Below the pieces are notes generated by a model, which was given only the letters and a program-made list of their open reading frames with translations, did no database searches and was not told the DNA's origin. A DNA stretch of 64,000 nucleotides, taken from CAVXJN01 sp963773585. GTDB taxonomy: Bacteria; Pseudomonadota; Gammaproteobacteria; JASBUN01. The DNA is taken from NCBI GenBank assembly GCA_963773585.1, contig CAVZBR010000004.1:1-64000 (forward strand), read 5' to 3'. Of this stretch, positions 1 to 7,279 are shown one piece after another (position 1 is the first letter of the stretch; each line of letters begins with the position of its first letter). The position numbers and the translations under genes were made by a program.

Positions 1-1243
1 TGAACAGCGCGCCGTCACCGGCCATGGCGTCGCTCAACAGCCGCGCGTAGGGTGACTCCGCACCCGGCTGCTCCTCCAGCAAGTAGAGCTCGCGCTGGTC
101 GCCGACGAATTCCTTGCCGGCTCGCTTCACCCGTGCAGCAAGCGCGACCGCAGAGTCGGGCGAAAGTCGGAAGCGCAGATAGTTGGCCCGCCCGGCAGGG
201 GGAACTGAGTCGTCGAACAACCTTTGCGGCGGCGGTTTGAGCTCAACCAACACCTCGGCCGCAGTCGCCGCCAGGCACTTACCCGAACGCAGATACCACG
301 GCACCCCTTCCCAGCGCCATGAATCGATGTACAAGCGCAGCGCACAAAACGTTTCGACATCCGAGCGGCTCGCCACCCCCGGTTCTTTCCGATAACCCGC
401 ATATTGACCGCGCACCACGTCGTCCGGTTGCAACGGCCGCATCGCCTGGAAGACCTTGGCTTTTTCGCTATGCACAGCGCCGTACCCTTGGTACGCCGGC
501 GGCTCCATCGCCAGAAGCGCCACGATCTGGAATAGGTGATTCTGGATAACGTCGCGCAAACAGCCGGCACTTTCGTAGAACGCGCCGCGACCGTCGACGC
601 CGAAGGTTTCGGACACAGTCACCTGCACACTGGCCACGCAGTTGCGGTTCCAAATCGGCTCGAGGAACGAATTGGCGAATCGGAAATAGAGGATGTTCAT
701 GATCGCCTCTTTCCCGAGATAATGGTCGATGCGAAAGATCGAATCTTCCGAAAACGCCTCCAGCGCAATGCGGTTCAGTGCCCGTGCCGAGGCCAGGTCA
801 CGTCCAAAGGGCTTTTCCACAATCACGCGCGCCTGATCGGTCAGGCCGGCAGCCGCGAGTCCTTGAATGACGATCGCGAACAGCGCAGGAGGAATCGCAA
901 GATAATGAGCCGGACGTCGAGCGTTTCCCAATGCCTGCTTGAGGAGTTGGAAAGTACCCGGATCGTTGTAATTTCCGCCCACATACCGAAGCAGAGACAG
1001 CAGGCGGGCCAGTGCTTCCGGGTCATCGACCTTTCCGGCTTTCTTGATGCTGTCCTTAGCCTGTTTGTGCAATTGCGCCCGGGTCCACGGCGGTGCGGCA
1101 ACACCCACTACGGGAACGTTGAGCACGCCGCGCCGGGCCATGGCGTAGAGCGCCGGAAAAATCATTTTATGCGCAAGGTCGCCGGTCACGCCAAAGATCA
1201 CCAGCGCATCGGCCGCCGTCATGCGACTTTTGGAAGTGCTCAT
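1..1243 (-). CDS. zwf: Glucose-6-phosphate 1-dehydrogenase (C-terminus cut by window edge)
   Basis: Oxidises glucose-6-phosphate to 6-phosphogluconolactone with NAD(P)+, the entry step of the oxidative pentose phosphate and Entner-Doudoroff routes. The frame is open from ATG at 1243 to base 1, so about 414 residues are visible of a family that is usually about 490; the stop lies outside. The N-terminal dinucleotide fold shows GVTGDLA (residues 18-24), and the catalytic/substrate segment RIDHYLGKE lies near residue 170. A second in-frame ATG at 1222 would give a slightly shorter protein. The gene starts one base after the gnd stop, so the two are almost certainly one transcript. Identification is firm; only the missing end is unknown. 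Confidence 0.95.
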   Translation of the reverse strand, partial: MSTSKSRMTAADALVIFGVTGDLAHKMIFPALYAMARRGVLNVPVVGVAAPPWTRAQLHKQAKDSIKKAGKVDDPEALARLLSLLRYVGGNYNDPGTFQLLKQALGNARRPAHYLAIPPALFAIVIQGLAAAGLTDQARVIVEKPFGRDLASARALNRIALEAFSEDSIFRIDHYLGKEAIMNILYFRFANSFLEPIWNRNCVASVQVTVSETFGVDGRGAFYESAGCLRDVIQNHLFQIVALLAMEPPAYQGYGAVHSEKAKVFQAMRPLQPDDVVRGQYAGYRKEPGVASRSDVETFCALRLYIDSWRWEGVPWYLRSGKCLAATAAEVLVELKPPPQRLFDDSVPPAGRANYLRFRLSPDSAVALAARVKRAGKEFVGDQRELYLLEEQPGAESPYARLLSDAMAGDGALF

Positions 1244-1244
1244 T

Positions 1245-2264
1245 TCAGGACGAGTTCATCTTCTCGTCATGACCGCCGAACTGCTTTCTCATCGCAGAGA
1301 GAAGGCGGCTGGCATAGTCGCCGTTGCCGCGCGAGGCAAAGCGCTCGTATAGCGCCGCACTGATTACCGGTGCCGGCACACCCTCCTCGGTTGCCGCCAA
1401 TACCGTCCAACGGCCTTCACCCGAATCTGACACACGCCCCGCGAACGCCGCGAGTTCTTCGTCTACCGACAGCGCTGCGGCGATCAAATCAAGCAGCCAT
1501 GACGCCACCACGCTGCCGCGCCGCCACACTTCGGCAATCTCGGACAGCGGCAGTTCATAGCGGTAGTACTCGGGATTGCGCATCGGTGCGGACTCGGCAT
1601 CGCCGTCGTGGGAATGATTCCCGGCATCGGCATGACGCAGGATATTCAAGCCTTCAGCATAGGCCGCCATCAGACCGTATTCGATCCCGTTGTGAACCAT
1701 TTTCACGAAGTGACCGGCGCCCGCCGGACCGCAGTGCAAGTAGCCTTGTTCGGCGGTAGCGGTCTGCGCTTTGCGTCCTGGTGTGCACGTTACGGTCTCC
1801 GGACCCGGGGCAAGCGCTGTAAAAATCGGATCCAAGCGTTGGACAACGTCGCGATTGCCGCCGATCATCAGACAATAACCTCGATCTAATCCCGCTACGC
1901 CACCGCTCGTGCCGACGTCGACGTAATGCACCCCGGCCTCCATAAGCAAGCCGGCACGGCGAATATCGTCCCGATAATTGGAGTTGCCCCCGTCAATAAC
2001 GACGTCATTGGGTTGCAAGAGCGGTAAGAGTTGCGCCAGCACGACATCTACTACGGTGGCGGGCACCATCAACCAGAGATTGCGAGGGACACTCAAATGC
2101 TCGATCAGTTCGTCCAATGACGTTGCGCCCTGCGCCCCGTGTTGCTGGACTTGCTCGACAGCCCCGGCATGCTGATCATAGGCGACGCATTGATGACCTG
2201 CCTGCAGCAAGCGCAGCGCCATATTGCGCCCCATGCGTCCCAAGCCGATCATCCCGATCTGCAT
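1245..2264 (-). CDS. gnd: 6-phosphogluconate dehydrogenase, decarboxylating (short type)
   Basis: Converts 6-phosphogluconate to ribulose-5-phosphate and CO2 with NAD(P)+. The 339-residue product starts MQIGMIGLGRMGRNMA, a Rossmann GxGxxG nucleotide site at the extreme N-terminus, and carries the conserved GYLHCGPAGAGHFVKMVHNGIEYG region (substrate and catalytic Lys/Asn) and a C-terminal SDSGEGRW motif. Its length matches the short Gnd class rather than the ~470-residue enterobacterial form. ATG 2264 is chosen over an upstream in-frame start because the Rossmann motif begins right there and a GAGGAG-type ribosome site precedes it. The single-base gap to zwf indicates a gnd-zwf operon. Confidence 0.95.
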   Translation of the reverse strand: MQIGMIGLGRMGRNMALRLLQAGHQCVAYDQHAGAVEQVQQHGAQGATSLDELIEHLSVPRNLWLMVPATVVDVVLAQLLPLLQPNDVVIDGGNSNYRDDIRRAGLLMEAGVHYVDVGTSGGVAGLDRGYCLMIGGNRDVVQRLDPIFTALAPGPETVTCTPGRKAQTATAEQGYLHCGPAGAGHFVKMVHNGIEYGLMAAYAEGLNILRHADAGNHSHDGDAESAPMRNPEYYRYELPLSEIAEVWRRGSVVASWLLDLIAAALSVDEELAAFAGRVSDSGEGRWTVLAATEEGVPAPVISAALYERFASRGNGDYASRLLSAMRKQFGGHDEKMNSS

Positions 2265-2899
2265 TGTGCGTCTCCTCGGGCTCCTAAGCGGAAGCCGCGA
2301 CGTATGAGAGTAGAGTATAGAGTCAGAGCAGCTGCCAGCCGATCGCACGAGGTCTTAAATCTGTCACAGTGTGTATCAGCTTAGCCCGTGCGTCGGCACA
2401 CTGCCGACGTTCCTGCAGCATAAGACTCGATGAACGCTTCGCCGCAGAGTCTCGAGTCCCAATTGCCGTGCGACTGTTTTCTTTTCATTCACCGCCGGTG
2501 CATGACGACAGGTGTCACCCATTGCCACTGTGCCTGCGTGACCTGCACCAGACCTGCGGTCGCGTCCACCAAACGCCCGCTGCACTGGCGCGGCACCGAC
2601 TTCCACACATTTCCGCGCGGCAATGGGGGGCTCGTCCAGGGGCAATCCGCGCCGCGCACGCAGTTGCTCGGGTCTGCGCAAGGGCACCGAAATCTTTGTC
2701 TTGCACCGAGTTGGGTAAGGAGCGAGGGAATCTAGAATAATCGCAAGGCACAAATCACAGAATACAACTTGTCACACGCCGGCGCGGCGTGACAGTTGGG
2801 ACCATAGAGATTGTTTCCGCCTGTCGCAGACGCATGACGTGTACAAGAGACCAATTTACGAGCGCCGTCGTAGTCCAATACGGCACAGGCAAGGTCAGA
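2265..2899. other. Gene-free interval upstream of gnd
   Basis: About 635 bases between the gnd start and tRNA-Met. Several overlapping open frames exist on both strands, but none resembles a known family, shows a convincing ribosome site or has consistent codon use. An imperfect inverted repeat (GTCAC-A-CGCC against GGCGTGAC, about 2771-2793) lies downstream of tRNA-Met in its transcription direction; it has no T-run, so it is not a classic terminator. The gnd-zwf promoter must lie here, but I could not pick it with confidence. It may hold a decayed gene or an unrecognised small RNA. Confidence 0.5.
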
Positions 2900-2976
2900 T
2901 GGTGGCTACGGGTGGACTTGAACCACCGACCTCAGCATTATGAGTGCCGCGCTCTAACCAACTGAGCTACGTAGCC
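2900..2976 (-). tRNA. tRNA-Met (CAT), elongator
   Basis: A 77-nt cloverleaf with encoded CCA. The acceptor stem is GGCTACG/CGTAGCC, the D-arm GCTC...GAGC, the anticodon loop ACTCATAATG with CAT, and the T-arm GGTGGTTCAAGTCCACC. The acceptor stem and A73 match the elongator methionine species rather than initiator tRNA, which would have a mismatched first pair, or the lysidine-modified Ile2 species, which has a different acceptor. It lies between ychF and gnd on the same strand as both. Confidence 0.95.
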
Positions 2977-3058
2977 ATTGAGAAATTCCGCCGGGGGATG
3001 GGCGGTGAAGATGCGGGATTTTAGGGGGTCCTGTGGAGGATGTCCAGGGCGCGTGGCC

Positions 3059-4150
3059 TCAGACGTTGAAGCGAAAGTGCATGACATCGCCGTCCTGCAC
3101 CACGTATTCCTTGCCTTCCAGCCGCCATCGGCCCGCTTCCTTTGCGCCTTGTTCGCCGTTCCCGGCGATGAAGTCCGCGTAACCGACCACCTCGGCGCGA
3201 ATGAAGCCTTTCTCGAAGTCGGTGTGAATCACGGCAGCTGCTTTCGGCGCCGTCGCGCCGACCGCCACGGTCCAAGCGCGCACTTCCTTTTCCCCGGCGG
3301 TGAAATAGGTCTGCAGCCCGAGCAACCGGTATCCGGCGCGGATCAGACGGTTCAGTCCAGGCTCCTCCAAGCCCAGTTCCGACAGGAATTCACCTTTCTC
3401 GGCGTCGTCCAATTCGGCTATTTCCGCCTCGATTGCGGCGCATACCGGCACCACCACGGCGCCCTCGGTCTCCGCGATCGTTTGCACCTGATCGAGGAAA
3501 GGATTGTCGGCAAATCCGTCCTCGGCGACGTTGGCGATGTACATGGTGGGCTTCGCGGTGAGCAGATGCAGTTCCCGCAAGCGCCGCCGATCTTCCTTTT
3601 CCAGATCCATGGCGCGCACGGGCCGGTCTTCGTTCAGATGCGCGCGCACCCGTTCGAACAAGGCACGTTGGGCGAGCGCTTCCTTGTCGCCGGACTTTGC
3701 CGCTTTCTCGGCGCGGGTGAGCGCCTTTTCCACTGTCTCCAAATCTGCCAGCGCCAGTTCGGTGTTGATGATATCGATATCTTCGTCCGGCGCCACCTTG
3801 CCGGCCACGTGCACCACATCGGTGTCTTCGAAGCAGCGCACGACATGGGCGATGGCGTCGGTTTCGCGGATGTTGGCCAGGAACTTGTTGCCCAGACCTT
3901 CGCCCTTGGAGGCGCCCGCCACCAATCCCGCGATGTCCACAAACTCCATCGTGGTCGGAATCACGCGCTGCGGATTTACGATCGCAGCCAGTTTATCCAA
4001 CCGCGGGTCGGGCATGGGCACGACGCCGACGTTGGGATCGATGGTGCAGAACGGGTAGTTCTCCGCCTGTATGCCTGCCTTCGTCAACGCGTTGAACAAA
4101 GTGGACTTACCGACATTCGGTAAACCGACGATTCCGCATTTGAATCCCAT
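3059..4150 (-). CDS. ychF: Ribosome-associated ATPase YchF (OLA1 family)
   Basis: Obg-family P-loop protein that prefers ATP to GTP, binds ribosomes and acts in stress and redox responses. The 363-residue product has the P-loop GLPNVGKST (residues 9-17) and switch element DIAGLVAGASKGEGLG. It carries NVAE where true GTPases have NKxD, which explains the altered nucleotide preference. A coiled-coil region follows (about 130-200), then a C-terminal TGS domain. Length equals the family norm. It follows pth by 27 bases in the conserved rplY-pth-ychF order, so it is the last protein gene of that operon. Confidence 0.97.
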   Translation of the reverse strand: MGFKCGIVGLPNVGKSTLFNALTKAGIQAENYPFCTIDPNVGVVPMPDPRLDKLAAIVNPQRVIPTTMEFVDIAGLVAGASKGEGLGNKFLANIRETDAIAHVVRCFEDTDVVHVAGKVAPDEDIDIINTELALADLETVEKALTRAEKAAKSGDKEALAQRALFERVRAHLNEDRPVRAMDLEKEDRRRLRELHLLTAKPTMYIANVAEDGFADNPFLDQVQTIAETEGAVVVPVCAAIEAEIAELDDAEKGEFLSELGLEEPGLNRLIRAGYRLLGLQTYFTAGEKEVRAWTVAVGATAPKAAAVIHTDFEKGFIRAEVVGYADFIAGNGEQGAKEAGRWRLEGKEYVVQDGDVMHFRFNV

Positions 4151-4177
4151 GGTGTGGCTCGTTGCGGCCGCGGCCGC

Positions 4178-4768
4178 TCAGGTTGGTCTTGCGTGCAAAG
4201 TGTTCATGGCGCGGGGGAAATCGCCGCCGACCACGTGGCCCATCACATCCAGCGAATCTTCGATCGCGCGGTGTATTTGTTCTCGATCGTCCGCCGAGGG
4301 TCTCGACAACACGTAATCGTGGACCTGGTCCTTGGATCCCGGGTGCCCGATACCGATTCGCAGGCGCATGAACTCGCGGCTGCCGAGATGTTCAATGGTA
4401 CTGCGCAGGCCGTTGTGTCCGCCGTGGCCGCCGCCGCGCTTGAGCCGGATGGTGCCCACAGACAGGTCCAGTTCATCGTGGGCCACCAGAATCTCAGTCG
4501 GCGGAATTTTGAAAAACGCCGCAAGCGCGCCAATGGCCTGACCGCTTAGATTCATGAACGTGTCGGGACGCAGCAGCCAGACTTCCCGACCTCGGATCGG
4601 TATCCGGCATGCCTGGCCTTTGAATTTCGGTTCCCGGCGCATCATGCACGGATAACGCTGCATCAGCGCATCCAAAAACCAGAACCCGGCGTTATGCCGG
4701 GTTCCTTGGTACTGCGGACCAGGGTTGCCCAGGCCGACAATGACCGATACGGACTCCTGTTCGGACAC
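4178..4768 (-). CDS. pth: Peptidyl-tRNA hydrolase
   Basis: Releases tRNA from prematurely dropped peptidyl-tRNA in the cytoplasm. At 196 residues it is a normal bacterial Pth. All catalytic and binding residues known from the E. coli enzyme are present with a +5 offset: N15, the catalytic H25, N73 in FMNLSG, D98 in VAHDELD, and N119 in GGHNGLRS. The gene sits 35 bases after rplY and 27 before ychF on the same strand, the standard gammaproteobacterial arrangement. Confidence 0.97.
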   Translation of the reverse strand: MSEQESVSVIVGLGNPGPQYQGTRHNAGFWFLDALMQRYPCMMRREPKFKGQACRIPIRGREVWLLRPDTFMNLSGQAIGALAAFFKIPPTEILVAHDELDLSVGTIRLKRGGGHGGHNGLRSTIEHLGSREFMRLRIGIGHPGSKDQVHDYVLSRPSADDREQIHRAIEDSLDVMGHVVGGDFPRAMNTLHARPT

Positions 4769-4803
4769 GTTCGCGGACTACTAGGCTTCTCGAAACCCGA
4801 AGC

Positions 4804-5463
4804 TTATTCTTGATCTTCGGGTTCCGCCGGAGCCGCGGCTTCGGCCTCTTCACCCGACGGTTCAGCTTCCACGGCGGCACGCGGCACATGAATGCTCACC
4901 ACCGGTTGATCATGCTCGTGCTCTTCACCGTGACTCAAGGCCACGAGCTCGACGCCGGAGGGTAACTTCAGCTCGGACAAATGAATCGTCTCGCCAACTT
5001 TCAAATCCGCCACGTCGACCTCGATGTATTCGGGCAGGTCCTTGGCAAGGCAGGACACTTCGACATCGGACAGCAAATGCATTACCACCCCGCCTTGCTG
5101 TTTCACCCCCGCGGCCGTTTCTTCGTTCAAAAAGTGCAACGGCACGTTCATACGGATCGATTCGGTTTCACTGACCCGCTGCAGATCGATATGGGTGATG
5201 AAGGGTTTGGCCGGATGACGTTGAACGTCGCGCAGCACCGCCTTCTCCGTCTTACCGTCGAATTTCACGGACAGAATATGCGAGTAAAAGGCTTCGTGCC
5301 CAAGATGCTGAACCAACTCGTTGTGAGCCAGACTCAGGGACACGGGCGCGGACTCACCGCCGTATAGAATGGCGGGTACCTTTCCGGAACGACGCAGGCG
5401 GCGGCTCGCACCCTTCCCTGCTGCCTCCCGGAGTTCGGCAACCAGTTCGAAATTCTCTTGCAT
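4804..5463 (-). CDS. rplY: 50S ribosomal protein L25 (CTC type)
   Basis: Binds 5S rRNA in the large subunit. The 219-residue product is the long CTC form: an N-terminal L25 domain (about 1-95, with RLRRSGKVPAILYG and the FITHIDLQRV strand), a beta-rich C-terminal TL5/CTC domain (about 100-185, GETIHLSELKLPSGVEL), and an acidic Glu/Ala/Pro tail. It begins about 100 bases after prs in the same direction and leads into pth. That spacer has no obvious T-rich terminator, so read-through from prs is likely. Confidence 0.96.
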   Translation of the reverse strand: MQENFELVAELREAAGKGASRRLRRSGKVPAILYGGESAPVSLSLAHNELVQHLGHEAFYSHILSVKFDGKTEKAVLRDVQRHPAKPFITHIDLQRVSETESIRMNVPLHFLNEETAAGVKQQGGVVMHLLSDVEVSCLAKDLPEYIEVDVADLKVGETIHLSELKLPSGVELVALSHGEEHEHDQPVVSIHVPRAAVEAEPSGEEAEAAAPAEPEDQE

Positions 5464-5565
5464 GAGTGCACTCTCCAGTTGAATACCGCCCTCGAAAGCG
5501 GTGTTGTTAAACCTTCCTCGCGACCAAGGAAGGCGTCAGCCCGTCCGGGTTCTTCACCGAACAGG

Positions 5566-6531
5566 TCAATCCATGAACAGCGAACTCACCGACTCTTCGT
5601 TGGTGATGCGCCGAATTGTTTCCGCCATCATCTCCGCGACGCTGAGCTGCCGGATGCGGCTGCAGGTGCGGGCGCGCGAGCCCAGCGGAATGGTATCCGT
5701 GACTACCAGCTCATCGAGCCGCGACGCCTCGATGTTGTCGATCGCCGCGCCTGACAATACCGGGTGGGTGATGTAGGCCACTACCGCTTCGGCGCCGTTG
5801 TCCTTGAGCGCATTGGCCGCCTGACACAACGTGCCGGCGGTATCGACCAGGTCATCGATCAGCACGCACGTGCGGCCCTCGACATCGCCGATGATGTGCA
5901 TGATCTGCGCTTCGTTCGGGCGCGGCCGGCGTTTGTCGATAATGGCCAGATCGGCGTCATCCAGACGTTTCGCCAGGGCCCGGGCACGCACCACGCCACC
6001 CACATCCGGCGACACCACCATCAGGTTCGGGTACTTCCGCCGCCAGATGTCGCCCAGCAGGATCGGCGACGCGTATACGTTATCCACCGGCACATCGAAA
6101 AAGCCCTGAATCTGATCCGCGTGCAGATCTATGGTCAATACCCGGTCGGCGCCCACCGAGCCGATCATACGCGCCACCACTTTCGCCGTGATCGGTACTC
6201 GTGCCGAACGCGGCCTGCGGTCCTGGCGCGCGTAACCGAAGTACGGAATCACCGCCGTGACCCGCCCGGCCGAGGCGCGCTTCATGGCGTCGATCATCAC
6301 CAGCAACTCCATCAAGTTGTCGTTGGTCGGAGCGCAGGTCGGCTGCACCACGAACACGTCGCGGCCGCGCACGTTTTCCATGATCTCGACCATGATTTCG
6401 CCATCGCTGAAACGACCCACGATGGCCTTCCCGAGCCGCATGCTCAGGTGGTTGACGATGTCCAGGGCCAGCTGCGGATTGGCATTCCCCGCAAAGACCA
6501 TCATCCTGCTTTCGGACACGTCGTCTCCCAT
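5566..6531 (-). CDS. prs: Ribose-phosphate pyrophosphokinase
   Basis: Makes PRPP from ribose-5-phosphate and ATP for nucleotide, histidine, tryptophan and NAD synthesis. From ATG 6531 the product is 321 residues (family ~315). Recognisable elements are the flexible NENVRG-like segment, YARQDRRPRSARVPITAK, DLHADQIQGFF, VVSPDVGGVVRARALAK and the PRPP loop CVLIDDLVDTAGT. The frame extends further upstream through tRNA-Gln, but that part is a tRNA antisense/sense artefact; conservation begins at MMVFAGNANPQL (alternative ATG at 6504). It lies 44 bases after tRNA-Gln and is probably co-transcribed with it and with ispE. Confidence 0.96.
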   Translation of the reverse strand: MGDDVSESRMMVFAGNANPQLALDIVNHLSMRLGKAIVGRFSDGEIMVEIMENVRGRDVFVVQPTCAPTNDNLMELLVMIDAMKRASAGRVTAVIPYFGYARQDRRPRSARVPITAKVVARMIGSVGADRVLTIDLHADQIQGFFDVPVDNVYASPILLGDIWRRKYPNLMVVSPDVGGVVRARALAKRLDDADLAIIDKRRPRPNEAQIMHIIGDVEGRTCVLIDDLVDTAGTLCQAANALKDNGAEAVVAYITHPVLSGAAIDNIEASRLDELVVTDTIPLGSRARTCSRIRQLSVAEMMAETIRRITNEESVSSLFMD

Positions 6532-6575
6532 GTTTCGTCTGCCTTTTCTGCAAACGGTTGCAGTAGGTGTGCGTG

Positions 6576-6650
6576 TGGCTGGGGCGCCAGGATTCGAACC
6601 TGGGAATGCGGGGATCAAAACCCCGTGCCTTACCGCTTGGCTACGCCCCA
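6576..6650 (-). tRNA. tRNA-Gln (TTG), intact copy
   Basis: A 75-nt cloverleaf with encoded CCA: acceptor TGGGGCG/CGCCCCA with G73, anticodon loop TTTTGAT (anticodon TTG), T-arm CCAGG-TTCGAAT-CCTGG. The U1-A72 pair is typical of bacterial tRNA-Gln. It lies between ispE and prs, its usual place in this operon in pseudomonad-like genomes. The upstream flank (higher coordinates) is replaced by a tandem array of modified copies of this same gene. Confidence 0.97.
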
Positions 6651-6701
6651 ATAATCTCTCGACTGCTCCAGCGCCTCATACAGGCCGCGCTATTGCGCGG
6701 C

Positions 6702-6854
6702 GGGCGCCAGGAGTACTCGGACCTTACGGTCCTCGCCCCTTCGGGGCCAGCGTCGCTACGCGCCGCTGTTGTCTCGCACGGCTTCGCCGCGCTCGGCTCG
6801 AACCTGGGAATGCGGGGATCAAAACCCCGTGCCTTACCGCTTGGCTACGCCCCA
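6702..6854 (-). pseudogene. tRNA-Gln-like copy 1, T-loop interrupted
   Basis: Bases 6854-6798 repeat tRNA-Gln positions 1-57 exactly, through TTCGA of the T-loop. An 85-nt hairpin-rich insert (6797-6713) replaces position 59. Bases 6712-6702 resume with T-CCTGG-CGCCC, the T-stem and acceptor 3' strands. The last acceptor pairs and CCA are missing (GCC follows instead of CAGCCA), so no functional tRNA-Gln is expected even if the insert were removed. The anticodon arm is intact. Confidence 0.85.
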
Positions 6855-6905
6855 ATAATCTCTCGACTGCTCCAGCGCCTCATACAGGCCGCGCTATTGC
6901 GCGGC

Positions 6906-7058
6906 GGGCGCCAGGAGTACTCGGACCTTACGGTCCTCGCCCCTTCGGGGCCAGCGTCGCTACGCGCCGCTGTTGTCTCGCACGGCTTCGCCGCGCTCGG
7001 CTCGAACCTGGGAATGCGGGGATCAAAACCCCGTGCCTTACCGCTTGGCTACGCCCCA
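6906..7058 (-). pseudogene. tRNA-Gln-like copy 2, T-loop interrupted
   Basis: Identical to copy 1, shifted by 204 bases: tRNA positions 1-57 at 7058-7002, insert at 7001-6917, and the T-stem/acceptor 3' strand fragment at 6916-6906. It carries the same loss of the acceptor terminus. Confidence 0.85.
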
Positions 7059-7109
7059 ATAATCTCTCGACTGCTCCAGCGCCTCATACAGGCCGCGCTA
7101 TTGCGCGGC

Positions 7110-7248
7110 GGGCGCCAGGAGTACTCGGACCTTACGGTCCTCGCCCCTTCGGGGCCAGCGTCGCTACGCGCCGCTGTTGTCTCGCACGGCTTCGCCGCGC
7201 TCGGCTCGAACCTGGGAATGCGGGGATCAAAACCCCGTGCCTTACCGC
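7110..7248 (-). pseudogene. tRNA-Gln-like copy 3, T-loop interrupted and 5'-truncated
   Basis: The copy nearest ispE. It contains tRNA positions 15-57 (7248-7206), the 85-nt insert and the 3' fragment, but the first 14 nt (acceptor 5' strand and part of the D-stem) are replaced by unrelated sequence. The array boundary therefore falls inside the tRNA D-arm. Confidence 0.85.
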
Positions 7249-7279
7249 AGACGCGCATTGTACCAGCCATGTGCTGGCG

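Larger units (their letters stand above)
6594..7248 (-). repeat. 3.2-copy perfect 204-bp tandem array derived from tRNA-Gln
   Basis: The motif ATAATCTCTC recurs at 6651, 6855 and 7059, giving a period of exactly 204, and I find no mismatch between copies. Identity starts inside the intact tRNA-Gln (base 6594, T-loop) and ends at 7248. In transcription direction each unit holds 57 nt of tRNA-Gln 5' sequence, an 85-nt insert in the T-loop, 11 nt of tRNA-Gln 3' sequence, and a 51-nt spacer. Because 204 is a multiple of three, long meaningless frames run through it. It recalls the repeats distal to E. coli tyrT (3.14 copies of 178 bp containing the tRNA 3' end), but here the repeats precede the intact tRNA. 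Confidence 0.93.

Noticed and set aside
2978..4123. 381-codon plus-strand frame opposite ychF
   Set aside because: Shadow of YchF, which is conserved along its full length.
6576..7248. tRNA-Gln array as a cluster of functional tRNA genes
   Set aside because: Only the copy at 6576-6650 has an intact T-loop, acceptor stem and CCA; the others lose the acceptor terminus and have an 85-nt T-loop insert.
6594..7248. Array as a CRISPR or integron attC array
   Set aside because: The unit is 204 bp with no variable spacers, no cas or integrase gene and no attC core sites; every base of the unit repeats.
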